Shown: positions 1-12,354, counted from the stretch's first letter. The stretch is 64,000 bases of DNA from Cotesia glomerata (GCF_020080835.1 NC_058165.1:17105915-17169914), one strand, 5' to 3'. The notes: a model not told the origin generated them from the letters alone. Program-made: numbers and translations.

Positions 1-113
1 TCTCAATTTTTAACTTTAATTTTTTCAATTTTTAATATTAATTTTAATTTCAAATTTTCAAATCTTTGTTATTATCTAAAACACTTAGAATCTAATTTTA
101 AATTGAAATTCTA

Positions 114-332
114 CACGGAAAGAACAAGATGACACTGGATATCATCTACGATTATACTGAGCGAAAAAAAATTTCAGATAGTAGGTAGTATGATCCAGAT
201 TACAATGAGTATAATCCAGATACGACGCAGTATAATCTGGATTATTCTAGCTACTATCTGAAATTTTTCTTCACCACAGATGTCACTGAGTATAATCTGG
301 GATGATATCCAGGGTCATCTTGTTTTTTCGTG
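114..332. mobile_element. Short TIR element with TA target, internally palindromic (MITE)
   Basis: The ends are CACGGAAAG and its near inverted copy ending TTTTCGTG, flanked on both sides by TA. The interior is close to one long palindrome built from repeats of a motif like ATAATCTGGAT in both orientations. Removing it joins flanks that resemble the interspersed repeat at 29,945 (AAATTC-TA-GCTAAATG), so TA is the likely target duplication. No coding capacity is visible. Confidence 0.7.
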
Positions 333-509
333 TATCTAAACGATTATGAAGAATCGATAAGGACCTTTTTGATAGAGAATTAAATTTCCTATAAAAAAGG
401 TTATGGTTTTTTTATATCCTCAATATCTAATCCAGAATTTTAATTTCAAATTTTCTAATCTTTGTTTTTATCTAAAACACCTAGAATCTAATTTTAAATT
501 AAAATTTTA
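333..509. repeat. Palindromic AT-rich interspersed repeat fragment
   Basis: This carries a piece of the commonest background repeat of the window. The unit runs from a GCTAAATGATAAGAGATA-like arm through a run of AAGGACCTTTTT to an inverted copy. Other pieces lie near 1,205-1,500, 2,255-2,540, 5,040-5,460, 6,395-6,520, 7,930-8,240, 12,360-12,560, 29,755-30,000, 37,770-37,880, 38,950-39,190 and 39,590-39,690. Confidence 0.55.
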
Positions 510-1207
510 CACAGAAAGAAAAATTTCTTGACTAGAGAACAAAATTCTTGGCTCAAGAAAATTTTCGGGTGCCTGAAGGAAGACCGAAGTTGTGTTGGAC
601 GAAGTAAAAATTTTTCTTTAAATTCTATTCTTAGTGGAAGTAATTTTTTCTTAATTCAAATTATCATAAATATTTGATACAATAAATTTTTATATTTGAT
701 CAAGATTTTTAGGTACTTTAAAAAAGCAGCGTCACCTACTTCAGCTGAAAAAAAAATTTTCTCACCTTGAGAAAATTTTTCTCTTGAATATTTGATACCC
801 ATTTTATATTATTTTAGCGTGCAATTATACATATTGAATGAAAAAAAATGATTCAATATTATTTGTTCTTCCCATTTGACATGTTAATCAATAAAAATAT
901 TAATGAAAATTTACTTCTATAGTGATATTTAATTTTTTGGAGCAAAAGAAAAATTTTCTCAAGACAAGAAAATTTACTTCTATCAAAAACTAAATTTTTT
1001 GGAGCAAAAGGCTGAATTTTCTCAAAACAAAAAGATTTTTTTAACTTAAATAAATTTTCTTGAATCAAGATACGTATTTCTTGAAACAAGAGAATTAATT
1101 TTGTTGAAATAGGTGAAACTTCTTGTGTCAAAAAGTTTCTTTTTCGCTCAAGACAATAATTAGGAAGAAAAATATTTTCTTGACTCAAGTGAACCTTTTT
1201 TTCTGTG
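510..1207. mobile_element. CAAGAA-rich TIR element, copy 1
   Basis: The element is bounded by TA, CACAGAAAG at the left and TTCTGTG plus TA at the right. It is one of four related copies; the others are 6,542-about 7,238, about 7,239-7,888 and 11,656-12,352. The interior is packed with TTCTTGA and TCAAGAA in both orientations. This creates an open frame of 147 codons on the minus strand, rich in K, L, F and S. The frame is low-complexity and frame-dependent, so it is not called a gene. The flanks rejoin to match an empty-like site near 29,945. Confidence 0.65.
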
Positions 1208-1209
1208 TA

Positions 1210-2560
1210 GCTAAACGATAAGAGATACGGAAAAATCAATAAGGACTTTTTTAATAGAGAATTAAATTTCCTATAAAAAAAGGTTTTATATGGTTTTTTC
1301 ATATCCTCAATATTTAACCCAAAATTTTGATTTCAAATTTAATGAACGAGTGCTTAATTAAAACGAGTGACATTAAATTTGAAATTAAAATTCCGGCTCA
1401 ATGATAAGAGCTAAAGGGAAATTTATAAGAACATTTTTTTTTTCGGAAATTAAATTTCCAATAAAAAAAATTACTTGTAATATCCAATATTCAGCACAAA
1501 ATTTTAATTTTAATTAATTGTTTTTAATGGGATAGAGTTCAAATGAATTTCAATTGTTAAAAATTAAAAATTTATATTAATAAAACTCCGAAATGTAGTT
1601 TGACGTCAAACAAAACTCTCAATGAGTTTCAATAAATCCTCTTTATTAATAATCAAAAGATTGAACAACAAATGATTCACTAATTTCATAATTAAAATTA
1701 ATAACACACTCAAAGAAAATGACGCGTAATCGAAATCTAAATCTAATTTAGAGAAAATTGTAACGGCTCTATTGCGTGTGGCGATAAATTGTCCGAATCT
1801 AATGAACTTTTCTTCAAAACGGATCAATAAATAATTCCTTTGTTGGAAATTATACAAACGATGGAATCAAGTCTATATTTCAGACTTTAATACTTTTTTT
1901 ATTAATACAAGAGGATTTAATTTATAAAACAATTTATCGTTCGATAGAATACATGTAATACTAACATTTAATATTTATTCCCTCAATTGGATCACCAGAT
2001 TCAAGTGGATTTCATGCGATTCAAACTAGATTCTACTAGCCGATTCTTATTTAATTTCAATCATTTTTTAAACTCTTGCAATCGAATCGAATCCTATTTG
2101 ATGAAAAAAAATTTTAAATGAAACTTTAACTCTGATCTAGGTTTTAGATTATTATTATCATTTTCTTTTTATTTAAAAATTGACATAATATTTTATTATG
2201 AAATTCAATTCTAAGAGTGTTTACTGAGATCATGTTATTAGAAAATTAAAAATTTTTGTTTAAATATCGAAGATACGAAAAAATAATAAGAGACCTTTTT
2301 TGTAAGAAATTTGATTTCCTATTTACAAGGCCCTTATTACTTTTTTCTTATCTATTATTTAGCCAGAATTTAAGTTTAAAATGCAATTGTAAATTTTTGA
2401 TTAAAATAAATACTTAAAAAATTTTTAATCAAAATTTTCAAGCAAATATTGAAGATACCCAATAAGGGACTTTTTTTATAGAAAATTTGATCCTCTATCA
2501 AAAAGGACCTTATCACTTTTAAGGTAGATTTCTTTAGAAATCAACTATTGCATTACTCCT
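1210..2560. other. AT-rich sequence with palindromic repeat debris; no gene seen
   Basis: At least three degenerate pieces of the AAGGACCTTTTT palindromic repeat lie here. No splice-site-bounded coding stretch or RNA gene is recognised. It is probably aPKC intron, because the PB1-encoding exon at 13.4 kb needs further exons downstream and none is visible between here and there. Confidence 0.4.
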
Positions 2561-3074
2561 CATTAGGGTGGCGCAAAAAAACCGACTATTTTTATTTTTT
2601 GAGTCTCGAGTGAAAAAATGTGAGTATTTGATGTTTTAAGAGCCCTCACCAAAGGACAGCTTAAAAAAAAAATTTTAAGAGGTCACTCCAAATTTTTTAA
2701 AATTTCAAAAATCGTCAAAAATCGAATTTTTTTTTTTTTTTAATTTTTTTTCTCGTTACGGTATAATTTTATAGACTAAAAAAAAAATAAGTTTCTGAAA
2801 GTTTCAGTTCAAAATTTAAATTTTGAAAGGTCGCTCATAATTTTTTTTTTTTTCTTTAATTAGTCATATCGCCGACTTTAAGTGTTGGGAGTGGTACGTT
2901 GGGGTCTTTTTGGTTTGAAAAAATCTTAACCTACGCGGCAAGGTCAAATTCCAACCAAGCTGGTTTCTAAGACCAGCTTGGGATTCGAACCCACGCCTGG
3001 CAGTTGATTAAATAAAATTATTAAATTAAAAAAAAATTATATTTTCTATGTTGTGCTTGATTTTTAGTTCATCT
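2561..3074. repeat. Degenerate repeat with GGTGGCGCAAAAAAACC start
   Basis: It begins near TAGGGTGGCGC and runs through poly-A/T-rich sequence with phrases about 30 bp long that resemble the GGTTTTTTAGCGCCACCC end near 41,720. A short palindromic segment at 2,960-2,995 contains GGATTCGAACCC. No gene is seen. Confidence 0.4.
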
Positions 3075-3935
3075 CACTAAATACGTTCCAAAATTTATTT
3101 CTTAATGTTTAAATTTACAACAAAATTTTTTTCAATTTCCGAAAATCACAAACAATCATATCGGTTACTTGGATTTTTAATTTTTCTATTTTATATCTTT
3201 TTGTAAAGAAAAAAAATTTTTTTTTCTTAATAGTCTTATGAACGTGGACTTGGCGCGATTTTTTTTACAGTGAAACTGTTTTTGTTCGGATTTCCACAGA
3301 TTCGGTAAAATCTGGCGCCAAGTTCCGTTAAAATGTTGTGTAAACGGGGCGCCAGACTACCGACTGTGTTTACGGGAAGCAGAACGGTATTTTTAGGTGG
3401 CAAATTTTTATTTAATTCTACGTTCCTTTTTTTTCCTAAATTGTGGGTTATAACAGTAATTCACACTTTATTTGACTGTTATTAATTAATTATATTTACT
3501 TGTAACAATTAACCTACTTTAAATTATTAAATTTAATCGGCACAAACTATAGCAACGCAAAAATTTCGATCCTGACTTTTTTCGATGGGCAAAGTGATCT
3601 GCCACAGGCTAAATAATTCGAGAATGCATAGTAATCCTTCATTAGATAAAAATGCAGCCAACGCGAGATTTAAGTTGGTATCAATTGTAAATTTTTATTA
3701 TGATTACAAAAAATACTAAAATCCAAACAAAAACAGTTTCACTGTAAAAAAAATCGCGCCAAGTCCACGTTCATAAGACTATTAAGAAAAAAAATTTTCT
3801 TATTTCTTTACAAAAAGATATAAAATAAAAAATTTCAAGTAACCGATATGATTGTATTTGATTTTCGGAAATTAAAAAAAAATTTTGTTATAAATTTAAA
3901 AATTGTGAAAAAAATTTTGGAACGTACTTGGTGTG
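3075..3935. mobile_element. DNA element with long (about 230 bp) terminal inverted repeats
   Basis: The left arm, from about 3,075 to 3,300, begins CACTAAATACGTTCCAAAA. It is repeated inverted at about 3,710-3,935, ending TTTTGGAACGTACTTGGTG. The arms share a GAACGTGGACTTGGCGCG segment next to ACAGTGAAACTGTTTTTGTT. The roughly 400 bp core contains GGCGCCA palindromes and no long frame. It looks like a non-autonomous TIR transposon; the superfamily is not assignable. Confidence 0.65.
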
Positions 3936-4018
3936 CGTCATTGTGTATTTCAATTTTTTAAAGTCCTGGTAAATAGATTTTACGAATTTCATTAAAAGTA
4001 AAATATTTTGCAACCGAG

Positions 4019-4238
4019 CACACTAAATACGTTCCAAAATTTTTTTCTTAATTTTTAAATTTATAACAAAATTTTTTTTAACTTCCGAAAATCATAAACA
4101 ATCATATCGGTTACTTGGATTTTTTTATTTTATATCTTTTTGTAAAGAAAAAAACAAATTTTTTTTTTCTTAATAGTCTTATGAACGTGGACTTGGCGCG
4201 ATTTTTTTACAGTGAAACTGTTTTTGTTCGGATATTCA
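4019..4238 (+). repeat. Solo arm of the long-TIR element
   Basis: This is a third copy of the 3,075-3,300 arm in the same orientation, starting CACTAAATACGTTCCAAAA and ending at the CTGTTTTTGTTCGGAT segment. It lies 85 bp from the intact element and has no partner arm, so it is a solo or truncated copy. Confidence 0.6.
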
Positions 4239-4239
4239 C

Positions 4240-4393
4240 ATACCACGGCAAGTGAATATAAGAATCCGAAGTATTGAGTATATCAGATTATAATATTGTG
4301 AAAATGACAATACTGTTTTGAGCTAATCACAATATTACGTTCACGATCCACTGGATCGCTACAATAGCAATACTTTTTTCTCCGTGTAGATCG
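4240..4393. mobile_element. Remnant of the GATCC-motif MITE
   Basis: The right end TTTTTTCTCCGTG followed by TA matches the right end of the element at 8,972-9,570. It shares the internal TAATAGCAATAC-like and CACTGGATC phrases. The left end is missing. Confidence 0.55.
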
Positions 4394-5569
4394 AGTTCAA
4401 AGATGAGCAAAATCGGTCAATTAGTTTAGAAATGGTGGCCATTTAAAATTTTCAAAATTTTGTAAATTTCAAGTTTTGTAACTTTAACCGTAAATAACTT
4501 TTGACTGACAAAAAAAAGCTCATTTCTGAAAACTTAGGATTGAAGCTAATTATATTACCGTTAATGTGCTCTATAACACTTATACTTTATAATGATTTTT
4601 ATTAATTTTATAGGCCATTCATAAATTTTAAAATAATGAAAACTTTTTTTCAAATGTGGTTTTTTTAGACTAACTTTTAAACGGCTTTACCGATCGATTC
4701 AAAAAACTAATCAGCTCTTAACATCAAAAAACCACGTTGATCGCCGCCAGATCGGTAAAAATCGGTTGATTTGCTCGTGAGTTATCGTTGACGAAAAAAA
4801 TCGAAAAAAGCATTTTTTTTTTCAAACTAACTCCGAAATTTTTCATCTGATCAATTTCATTACAGATCTAAACAAATTACATCAACTGTTGTCAGCTGCG
4901 TGATAATCGGTTCACTCATTCAAAAATTATAGCGGATTGAAAATTAAAAAATTACATTAACATTTGTAAGATAAATTTAAATTAAATTTAAAAATAAAGA
5001 AAATCTTATATCACATGAAATCTACCTTCCTTTTCGGGTGAAGCCGAATAGAATTTTTTTCTTATCTCTTATCATTTAGTCAAAATTTCAGTTTGATACA
5101 CAATTGTAAGAGTTTTTGATTAAAATACATAATAAGAAAATTTGAAATCAAAATCTTGGAGTAAATATTGAAAATACCAAAAAATGATGAACCTTCTTAT
5201 AGAAAATTTGATTTTCTATTAATAAACATCATCACTTTTTTCTGATCTCTTATCATTTCGACAGAATTTAGGTTTAAAATGCAATTTTAAGAGTTTTCAA
5301 TTGGATCTTGTTTTTAAAAAATAAAAAATCAAAATTTTAGATTAAATATTAAAAATCATAAGAAACCTTTTTCGTAGAAAATTTAATTTTTTTTATTAAA
5401 AAGGTCCTCATCGATTATCTTGTATTTCTCACCGTTTAGCCAGAATACAAATTCAAAGTCAAATCGCTCCAGTACCAAATTTTTACAAAATAAAAATCAT
5501 ACTAAAATTATTTTCCAAAGAGGAAAATAATTTATATCTTAAATAATAAAGGCTAAATTGATCATAAAC
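4394..5569. repeat. Repeat debris: AACGG/GATCG family fragment and AAGGACC palindromes
   Basis: The stretch 4,400-4,990 is a diverged piece of the repeat seen complete at 36,420-37,352 and 56,518-57,395. It shares phrases such as CGGCTTTACCGATCGATTC and AACTAATCAGCTCTTA. 4,990-5,460 carries fragments of the AAGGACCTTTTT palindromic repeat. No gene is seen. Confidence 0.5.
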
Positions 5570-6260
5570 AATCATAAATGATCATAAACGAGGTCAACTG
5601 GCCTGATCTGAATGAGATCGAGTATGATATGATAAATACGGGTGTTTTTGTTTTTGTTTACGGCATCATCCATATTATGTTTTGCAGTAGTTTTTTTTGT
5701 TCTGGCGTGTAGTCTGACATTCAAACACCTCCTACAATCCATGCAGGATATAGTACAAGTTTGGCAACCCACTAACAGTAACCCTGGAGCAGATGTAAGC
5801 CAAGAGGGATAGAATAGGAGGGATGATGGAACAGAATGGAACGGAAAAGTGGATCGAGGATAGAAGATGAAAGAGAAGAGAGGAGAGGAGGGGAGATGAC
5901 ACAGCCGGGCTATATCGATGCCTCCCTTGGCGCCGTACGAGTTGAGCTTCTAGGCGTGGCACATGCCGCTACCATAAACTATTATTCTACGCTATTTTAC
6001 ACCTTCAATGAATCGCCTAGTTTTGTTCCTCTTCGTGGTCCTAATGATGATCATGATGATGGTGATGGTAATAATCATCATAATCATCATCATCACCATC
6101 ATGGCCATCATATTCCACAACCGAGTGTTGACACACAAAATATATATGCCCATTGTCATGCCACTCTCAATATTTCTAAAGAATTTGATTAATTGGCCTA
6201 CTTCAATCATTTATTATTAATTTATCCTTCTGTTCTCGTGGAAATAAATATATTGATTGC
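5570..6260. other. Apparently single-copy island, function unknown
   Basis: The stretch differs from its surroundings. It has mixed composition with GC-richer parts, a purine-rich run (5,815-5,900) and an ATC/CAT-rich run (6,035-6,115), and it shows no resemblance to the repeats around it. A plus-strand frame at 5,836-6,192 would give 118 residues with a His/Asp-rich tract from CAT repeats. I recognise no domain, and nothing decides whether it is coding. Alternatives are a conserved regulatory element or part of a non-coding transcript inside the presumed aPKC intron. Confidence 0.3.
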
Positions 6261-6541
6261 CTGAGAATACCAAGATAGTACATTAGAGGTTTTATTGCTA
6301 GGAAAATTAATTTTTTCTTCATAGAAAAATTTATTTGGAATTATTTTGTAGAATTTGATGTAAAAAATTTTGCCAGTTTGAGTTTGAATTGATATTCTGA
6401 ATGAACGGTGAGAAATTTATTCTGGAAAATCAATTAGAACCTTCTTGATAGCGAATTTAATTTTCTACAAAAAAGATTTTTTGGTATTTTTTTATCTTGA
6501 ATATTTGACCCAAATTTTTTATTTTTTAAATATTCCAAGTA

Positions 6542-7888
6542 CACAGAAAAAAAGGTTCACTTAAGCCAAGAAAATATTTTTCTTCCTAATTATTTTCTTG
6601 AGCGAAAAGAAAACTTTTTTTTGACACAAAAAATTTCACTTATTCCAACAAAATTAATTCTCTTGCTTTAAGAAATACGTATCTTGATCCAAGAAAATTT
6701 ATTTAAGTCAAGAAAATCTTGTTGTTTCGAGAAGATTCAGCCTCTTGCTCCAAAAAATTTAGTTCTTGATAGAAGTAAATTTTCTTGTCTTGAGAAAATT
6801 TCTCTCTTGCTCCAAAAAATTAAATATAAAGAAAGAAGTAACTTTTCATTAATATTTTTATTGATTAACATGCCAAATGAGAAGATCAAATAATATTGAA
6901 TCATTTTTTTCATTCAATATGTATAATTGCACGCTAAAATAATATAAAATGGGTATCAAATAATCAAGAAAAAAATTTTCTCAAGGTGAGAAAATTTTTT
7001 TCATCGCTGAAGTAAGTAGCGCTGCTTCCCTAAAGTATCTAAAAATCTTGATCAAATATAAAAATTTATTGTATCAAGTATTTATGATAATTTAAATTAA
7101 GAAAAAATTACTTCCACCAAGAATAGAATTTCAAGAAAAATTTTAAGTTCGGCCAACACAACTTCGGTCTTCCTTCAGGCATCCGAAAATTTTTTTCAGC
7201 CAAGAATTTTGATCTCCAGTCAAGAAATTTTTCTTTCAGAGTAATTATTTTCTTGAGCAAAAAAAATTTTCATTTGACACAAGAAATTTCACTTATTTCA
7301 ACTAAATTAATTCTCTTGCTTTGAGAAATACGTATCTTGATCCAAGAAAATTTAAGTCAAGAAAATCTTTTTTTTAAGAAAACTCAGCCTCTTGCTCCAA
7401 AAAATTTAGTTCTTGATAGAAATAAATTTTCTTGTCTAGAGAAAATTTCTCTCTTGCTCCAAAAAATTAAATATAAAGATAGAAGTAACTTTTCATTAAT
7501 ATTTTTATTGATTAACATGCCAAATGAGAAGATCAAATAATATTGAATCATTTTTTTCATTCAATATGTATAATTGCACACTAAAATAATATAAAATGGG
7601 TATCAAATATTCAAGAAAAAAATTTTCTCAAGGTGAGAAAATTTTTTTCTCAGCTGAAGTAGGTAGCGCTGCTTCTCTAAAGTATCTAAAAATCTTGATC
7701 AAATTTAAAAATTTATTGTATCAAGTATTTATGATAATTTGAATCAAGAAAAAATTACTTTCACCAAGAATAGAATTTCGAGAAAAATTTTTACTTCGGC
7801 CAACACAATTTCGGTCTTCCTTCAGGCACCCGAAAATTTTCTTGAGCCAAGAATTTTGTTCTTCAGTCAAGAAATTTTTCTTTCTGTG
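6542..7888. mobile_element. Two CAAGAA-rich TIR elements fused in tandem
   Basis: Copy 2 starts at TA-CACAGAAAA (6,540) and copy 3 ends at CTTTCTGTG-TA (7,890). Between them, near 7,238, the right end of one is joined directly to the interior of the next without a terminal CACAG. The two bodies are alike over about 640 bp and run in the same direction, opposite to copies at 510-1,207 and 11,656-12,352. The frames of 67-69 codons inside are translations of the TCAAGAAAAT repeats. Confidence 0.65.
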
Positions 7889-7889
7889 T

Positions 7890-8917
7890 AGGTTATCTAA
7901 TCAAAAACTCTTAAAATCGAATTTCAAATTTAAATTATGGCTAAATGATAAAAGATACAGGAAAATTGATAAAGACTTTTTAATAGAGTTAAATTCCCTA
8001 TAAAAAAGGTTTCTTATAAATTTTTCGTATCTAATATTTAATCCAGAATTTGAATTATTTTTTTAAGGATGTAAATTAATTAAGCACTTTTTTATTGGAA
8101 GTTCGGAATTAAATCCTGGGTAAATAATAAGAGATATGGTTAATTTAATAAAAACCTTTTTTATAGAGGATGAAATTTCTTATATAAAATGTATGGTATC
8201 ATTTTGCCGTATCTTCAATACTTGAGCCACAATTCTGACTTAAAAATACACAAGAAAAAGAAGTATTGATTAAACCGTCAAATTTTTGATTAAACGTTAT
8301 AAAATCCGGTTTATTTATTCAAATCTCGAGCGACTAGAGGAATATAAGTTTATTCAAAAGTGAAGTTGTAGTCGAATACGAACGAGAACGAGATTACATT
8401 CCAAAATAGCATCGGATTGAAATACTTAACTATAAAGTAAAGTCACAATGCGACACGACTCGTTTAAATATTCTCAGATAACTCAGAGCTCACAATGTAG
8501 AACTGCAGAGAAGAGATTCTCTTTCAATCTTGTTATGTCTGTCATTAAGCAAATTACAACTTAAAACTCTTACTCTGGCTCTCTTGTTATCTGACATCCA
8601 TTTTTTATTATCATCATACGTTATATTATATTATATTACTCTTTTATCGATGGAATGTATAATACATAACATCAATTCACTCTTTCATTTTAAATATTGA
8701 CGCGACCTTGATGCAATTGCGTCTATTCAATCATATTTTTTATTATTATTACTGAAGCTTTTTTAAAATACAATTATTAATAATTATAATTTTCATTTAA
8801 AATTTTATGTTAAGAACATTTAATTGTACAACTTATTTTGATTAGTTTAAATTCAATATTCTGAGTTTAATATTAAAGATACAAAAAAATCATTAGAAAT
8901 ATTTTTTTATAAAACTA
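7890..8917. other. AT-rich sequence, repeat debris only
   Basis: 7,905-8,240 contains two partial AAGGACCTTTTT palindromic repeats. 8,250-8,915 is unremarkable AT-rich sequence with no recognised gene, RNA or repeat end. Confidence 0.35.
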
Positions 8918-9465
8918 GCTGTTACTCGCCCGCTTCTCTGAGCGCTTTATATAATTGCATTTTTAGATCTACACGGAGAAAAAATTGTTGCTATTATCAC
9001 GATACAGTATAGTGATGATCACGATCCACGTATGACTATACTTTAGATGCGCATATGTCCAATCTAATGGATCGTGATTATCACGATCCACATAGATTCG
9101 GATATCGAATGTCTATATTGCTACGGTTTATAGATGATTATTAGTTGTTTTTGATTAAATGTTAATTATATGTTATTGCAGATTATTTTTAACTTCCCGC
9201 TAAGAAAATCGAATATTTTCAAAATTCGGGAAGTTATTTTTTTCACCCCGTTTTGCGAAAATTGAGTTTTCATCAGATCTCGACGTTTTAAGGTCACAGG
9301 AAGCTTCCCTGACTATTCCCGCGATGGTGTCCGTGCGGGTGTATGCATGTATGTATGCATGTATGTATGTATGTGTGTGTGTGTGTGTTTTTTTTTTGTT
9401 TTAAGGGGGGGGGGGAATCCTTTTTACGGATTCTAGGCATAGTTGTTTGGCCTGGATATGTGGCG

Positions 9466-9508
<43 letters not shown>

Positions 9509-10060
9509 CTTCTTATAACTTTTGAACGGCTCCACTGGATCTCTATAATAGCAATACTTTTTTCTCCGTGTAGACTTGAAATTTAATTGAAGTATTGTTT
9601 TGATTTGCACAGATTCCAAATGAGCATTGAAAATTCTAGTTAAAATCATTGCAAGTCTCATAAGTACAGTTGAAATCTGTCTAACTTCAAGTAAGAACAA
9701 TTTTTCTGTTATTTAAAATTTTCTCAGTGACATCAATTTTTTATAGAAAATAAATTTAACATATTTTTACGAATTCTATTTAAATAAGTAGCCAAATTTA
9801 TTTTTCACATATCTAGTGTTTGGAAAATGCATTCATTTTAATCTGTTACATTCCCGCGATTCTGCAATAAGAACAATTTATAAGTTATGAAATCAGCAAA
9901 AATAACATGTATGTAAAATTGTTAGTCCGTTGACTGAATTACTACATGTAATGTTAAGATTTGGAAATCTTACAATGACTTTTTTCCCGCTGCCAAGAGA
10001 CGTTTGTTGTCAGGAAATTTTTAGTAAATGTTATTGAAACTCAATAGACATGGCCTAAAT
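8918..10060 (-). mobile_element. Helitron-like element (group 2), 3' part, minus strand
   Basis: Read on the minus strand it ends GCGGGCGAGTAACAG-CTAG followed by T at 8,917, with a GC-rich hairpin just before, matching the end of the larger copy at 19,770-23,465. Sequence at 9,575-10,060 matches 22,830-23,400 in inverted orientation. A TA-flanked MITE (8,972-9,570) interrupts it. The 5' end could not be found, so it is probably truncated. Confidence 0.6.
8972..9570. mobile_element. TA-flanked MITE with GATCACGATCC motif, itself interrupted
   Basis: The ends are CACGGAGAAAA and TTTTCTCCGTG, flanked by TA. The Helitron paralogue at 23,411 shows the uninterrupted site (AGATCTAGATTTG), which supports TA duplication. 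The left part (8,980-9,150) is built of GATCACGATCC-like units. From about 9,187 it holds a truncated copy of the AACTTCCCGCTAA repeat with G-, TATG- and TG-repeats, so this is a nest three levels deep. Confidence 0.7.
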
Positions 10061-10251
10061 TTCATGTTTCAAAAAGTCCTAGTTTATAAACAACAACATT
10101 TTTAATAGATTTCATATAAATCTAACTATTTTATTTCATGGAACCAATTATCATAACCAAACACACGATCAGCATATAAATATAAATTTTCAACTCTTAG
10201 TTCACCAGACTTAATTAGCTTGTTTCTTAAACTTTTTTTAAATGACGTTAA

Positions 10252-11375
10252 GGTATCACCCTCGCGACTTCCGTCGTCAAAAGTTTATGCTAGAGTGTAT
10301 GGTACACATACTGGATAGTCATTATTGACAAGCCTAAAACTTTTGCTGCTTATGTACTTATTTCAGCCAATCACGAACGAGAAACTGATCGTTTGAAAAG
10401 TCTGGCAACACTGCGTGAGCGTTGAGACATTTTATAGTAGTTATACTGGAGTGTTTTGGACTAACTGTAGACTAACCTCTGTTTTGACACATGCGTTTAT
10501 TTATTTATTTACATACATTTATTCAAAAATATAATTACAATGTCTGAAAAATTGACTTATAAAGGACGATTCATAAAAAAAGTCCTTGAAAAACGACAGA
10601 AATCTCTAGCAAATATGAAAATAACTATGCAAATAACAACTAGAAAAAAATAATTGACAATAATGTTTTCTTTTTCAGAAAAATCAGTAACTAATTTTTT
10701 ATGTTGATATATTAACTGATTTTAAATTTTAGTATTTTTTTATTTTTTCATCTGACTATTATTTTTATAACTTATGAAAGATTAATAAATATTATTATAT
10801 TAAAATTGATAACTTTTGAATTTTTATAAATATAGAAAAATACTTATTTTCATAAAATAATCATTGTTATTTTTTTAAATAAATAAAATTAATACCTATA
10901 ATATTACACCTAACGTAAATTAAACTTTTCAAATTTGTCAGTGCATGCGCGTCTCATACTTCTTTCGCGGCTCACAAAACTTGCGCTGTTGCCACAGCTT
11001 TATTAACGTATCCCCTCCTCGGCTAAAGTCTGGTAAATTTTTCATTACTTATTAATAAATATCTCTGAAACTGTGTGGTTATTATCAATGAATTTTTTTT
11101 TCAATTGTTAAGTTGTTAGTTAACGTTACTCTAGTTTTTAAAAAGATCCTAAGAAAAGTTTCTAAGATATAAAAATGTTTGTAGGTAAATTTTTCGATAT
11201 CCCGTATACCGTAATGTATAAGAGCGTTCAAAACTCAAACTTTGAAATTAAATATCTCGGAAACTAGATGGTCAAAAATTCTCAAATTGCACCAATCGAC
11301 GCAGAATTATATGAACATTAATCTGCCAAAGTTTAAAAAAAATCCTAAGAAAACGACTCTGGCGAGGGTAATACC
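10252..11375. mobile_element. TTAA-flanked TIR element
   Basis: The termini are GGTATCACCCTCGC and GGCGAGGGTAATACC, inverted copies with one mismatch, each flanked by TTAA. TTAA duplication is the hallmark of piggyBac-type transposases. At 1.1 kb, with no long frame, it is non-autonomous. A second, truncated copy begins at 61,689. Confidence 0.65.
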
Positions 11376-11655
11376 TTAAATCAATCAAATATTAAGATTA
11401 TGTAATAAAAACAAAAGAAAATCGAATTAAAAACAAATGATTGAAATATGAGAGTCTTTTATTTTTATTAGCGGGAAAAATGTATATAAAAGTAAATCGT
11501 AAAAAAAATGAGAAAGGGTTGATAAAATCCAAAAAATAAGTAGCCGATAACCATCTAAGAAAAATTATGCGTCGAATGGTAACAGTCCCATCCCGATAGC
11601 TTCAGTAGTTTTGAAGTCAACTTTGGTCAAAGGAACCCTATTTTGTTTATATATA

Positions 11656-12352
11656 CAGAAAGAAAAATTTCTTGACTGAAGAACAAAATTCTTGGCTCAA
11701 GAAAATTTTCGGGTGCCTGAAGAAAGACCGAAATTGTGTTGGCTGAAGTAAAAATTTTTCTCGAAATTCTATTCTTGGTGGAAGCCATTTTTTATTAATT
11801 CAATTTATCATAAATACTTGATACAATAAATTTTTATATTCGATCAAGATTTTTAGATACTTTAGGGAAGCAGAACTACCTACTTCAGCTGAGAAAAAAA
11901 TTTTTTCACCTTGAGAAAATTTTTCTCTTGAATATTTGATACTCATTTTATATTATTTTAGCGTGCAATTATACATATTGAATGAAAAAAAAAATGATTC
12001 AATATTATTTGATCTTCTCATTTGGCATGTTAATCAATAAAAATATTAATGAAAATTTACTTCTATCTTTATATTTAATTTTTTGGAGCAAGAGAGAAAT
12101 TTTCTCAAGACAAGAAAATTTACTTCTATCAAGAACTAAATTTTTTGGAGCAAGAGGCTGAATTTTCTCAAAAAAACAAGATTTTCTTAACTTAAATAAA
12201 TTTTCTTGGATCAAGATACGTATTTCTTACAGCAAGAGAATTAATTTTATTGGAATAAGTGAAATTTCTTGTCAAAAAAAAATTTTTTTTTCGCTCAAGA
12301 AATTAAGTAGGAAGAAAAATATTTTCTTGGCTCGTAAACCTTTTTTTCTGTG
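11656..12352. mobile_element. CAAGAA-rich TIR element, copy 4
   Basis: It has the same structure as the copies at 510-1,207 and 6,542-7,888 and the same orientation as the first. The left end reads TA-CAGAAAG, lacking two bases of the usual CACAGAAAG; the right end is TTCTGTG-TA. Confidence 0.6.
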
Positions 12353-12354
12353 TA

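Noticed and set aside
859..1302. 147-codon minus-strand open frame and the similar 67-69 codon frames at 6,684, 7,337 and 12,005
   Set aside because: They are translations of the TTCTTGA/TCAAGAA repeat element. Composition is extreme (K, L, F, S), frames are disrupted differently in each copy and no domain is visible.
2955..2998. Second tRNA-like GGTTCGAATCCC block
   Set aside because: It is part of a small palindrome (GACCAGCTTGG and inverse), lacks an A box at the proper distance and has no cloverleaf.
5992..6220. Membrane-like frames rich in M and I opposite the CAT repeats
   Set aside because: They are readings of an ATC/ATG repeat tract in other frames; no support as genes.
9466..9508. 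TG-repeat regions (also 35,781-35,806, 37,133-37,198, 56,675-56,698) as regulatory sites
   Set aside because: Simple microsatellites, mostly inside the AACTTCCCGC repeat family; the open frames across them are meaningless.
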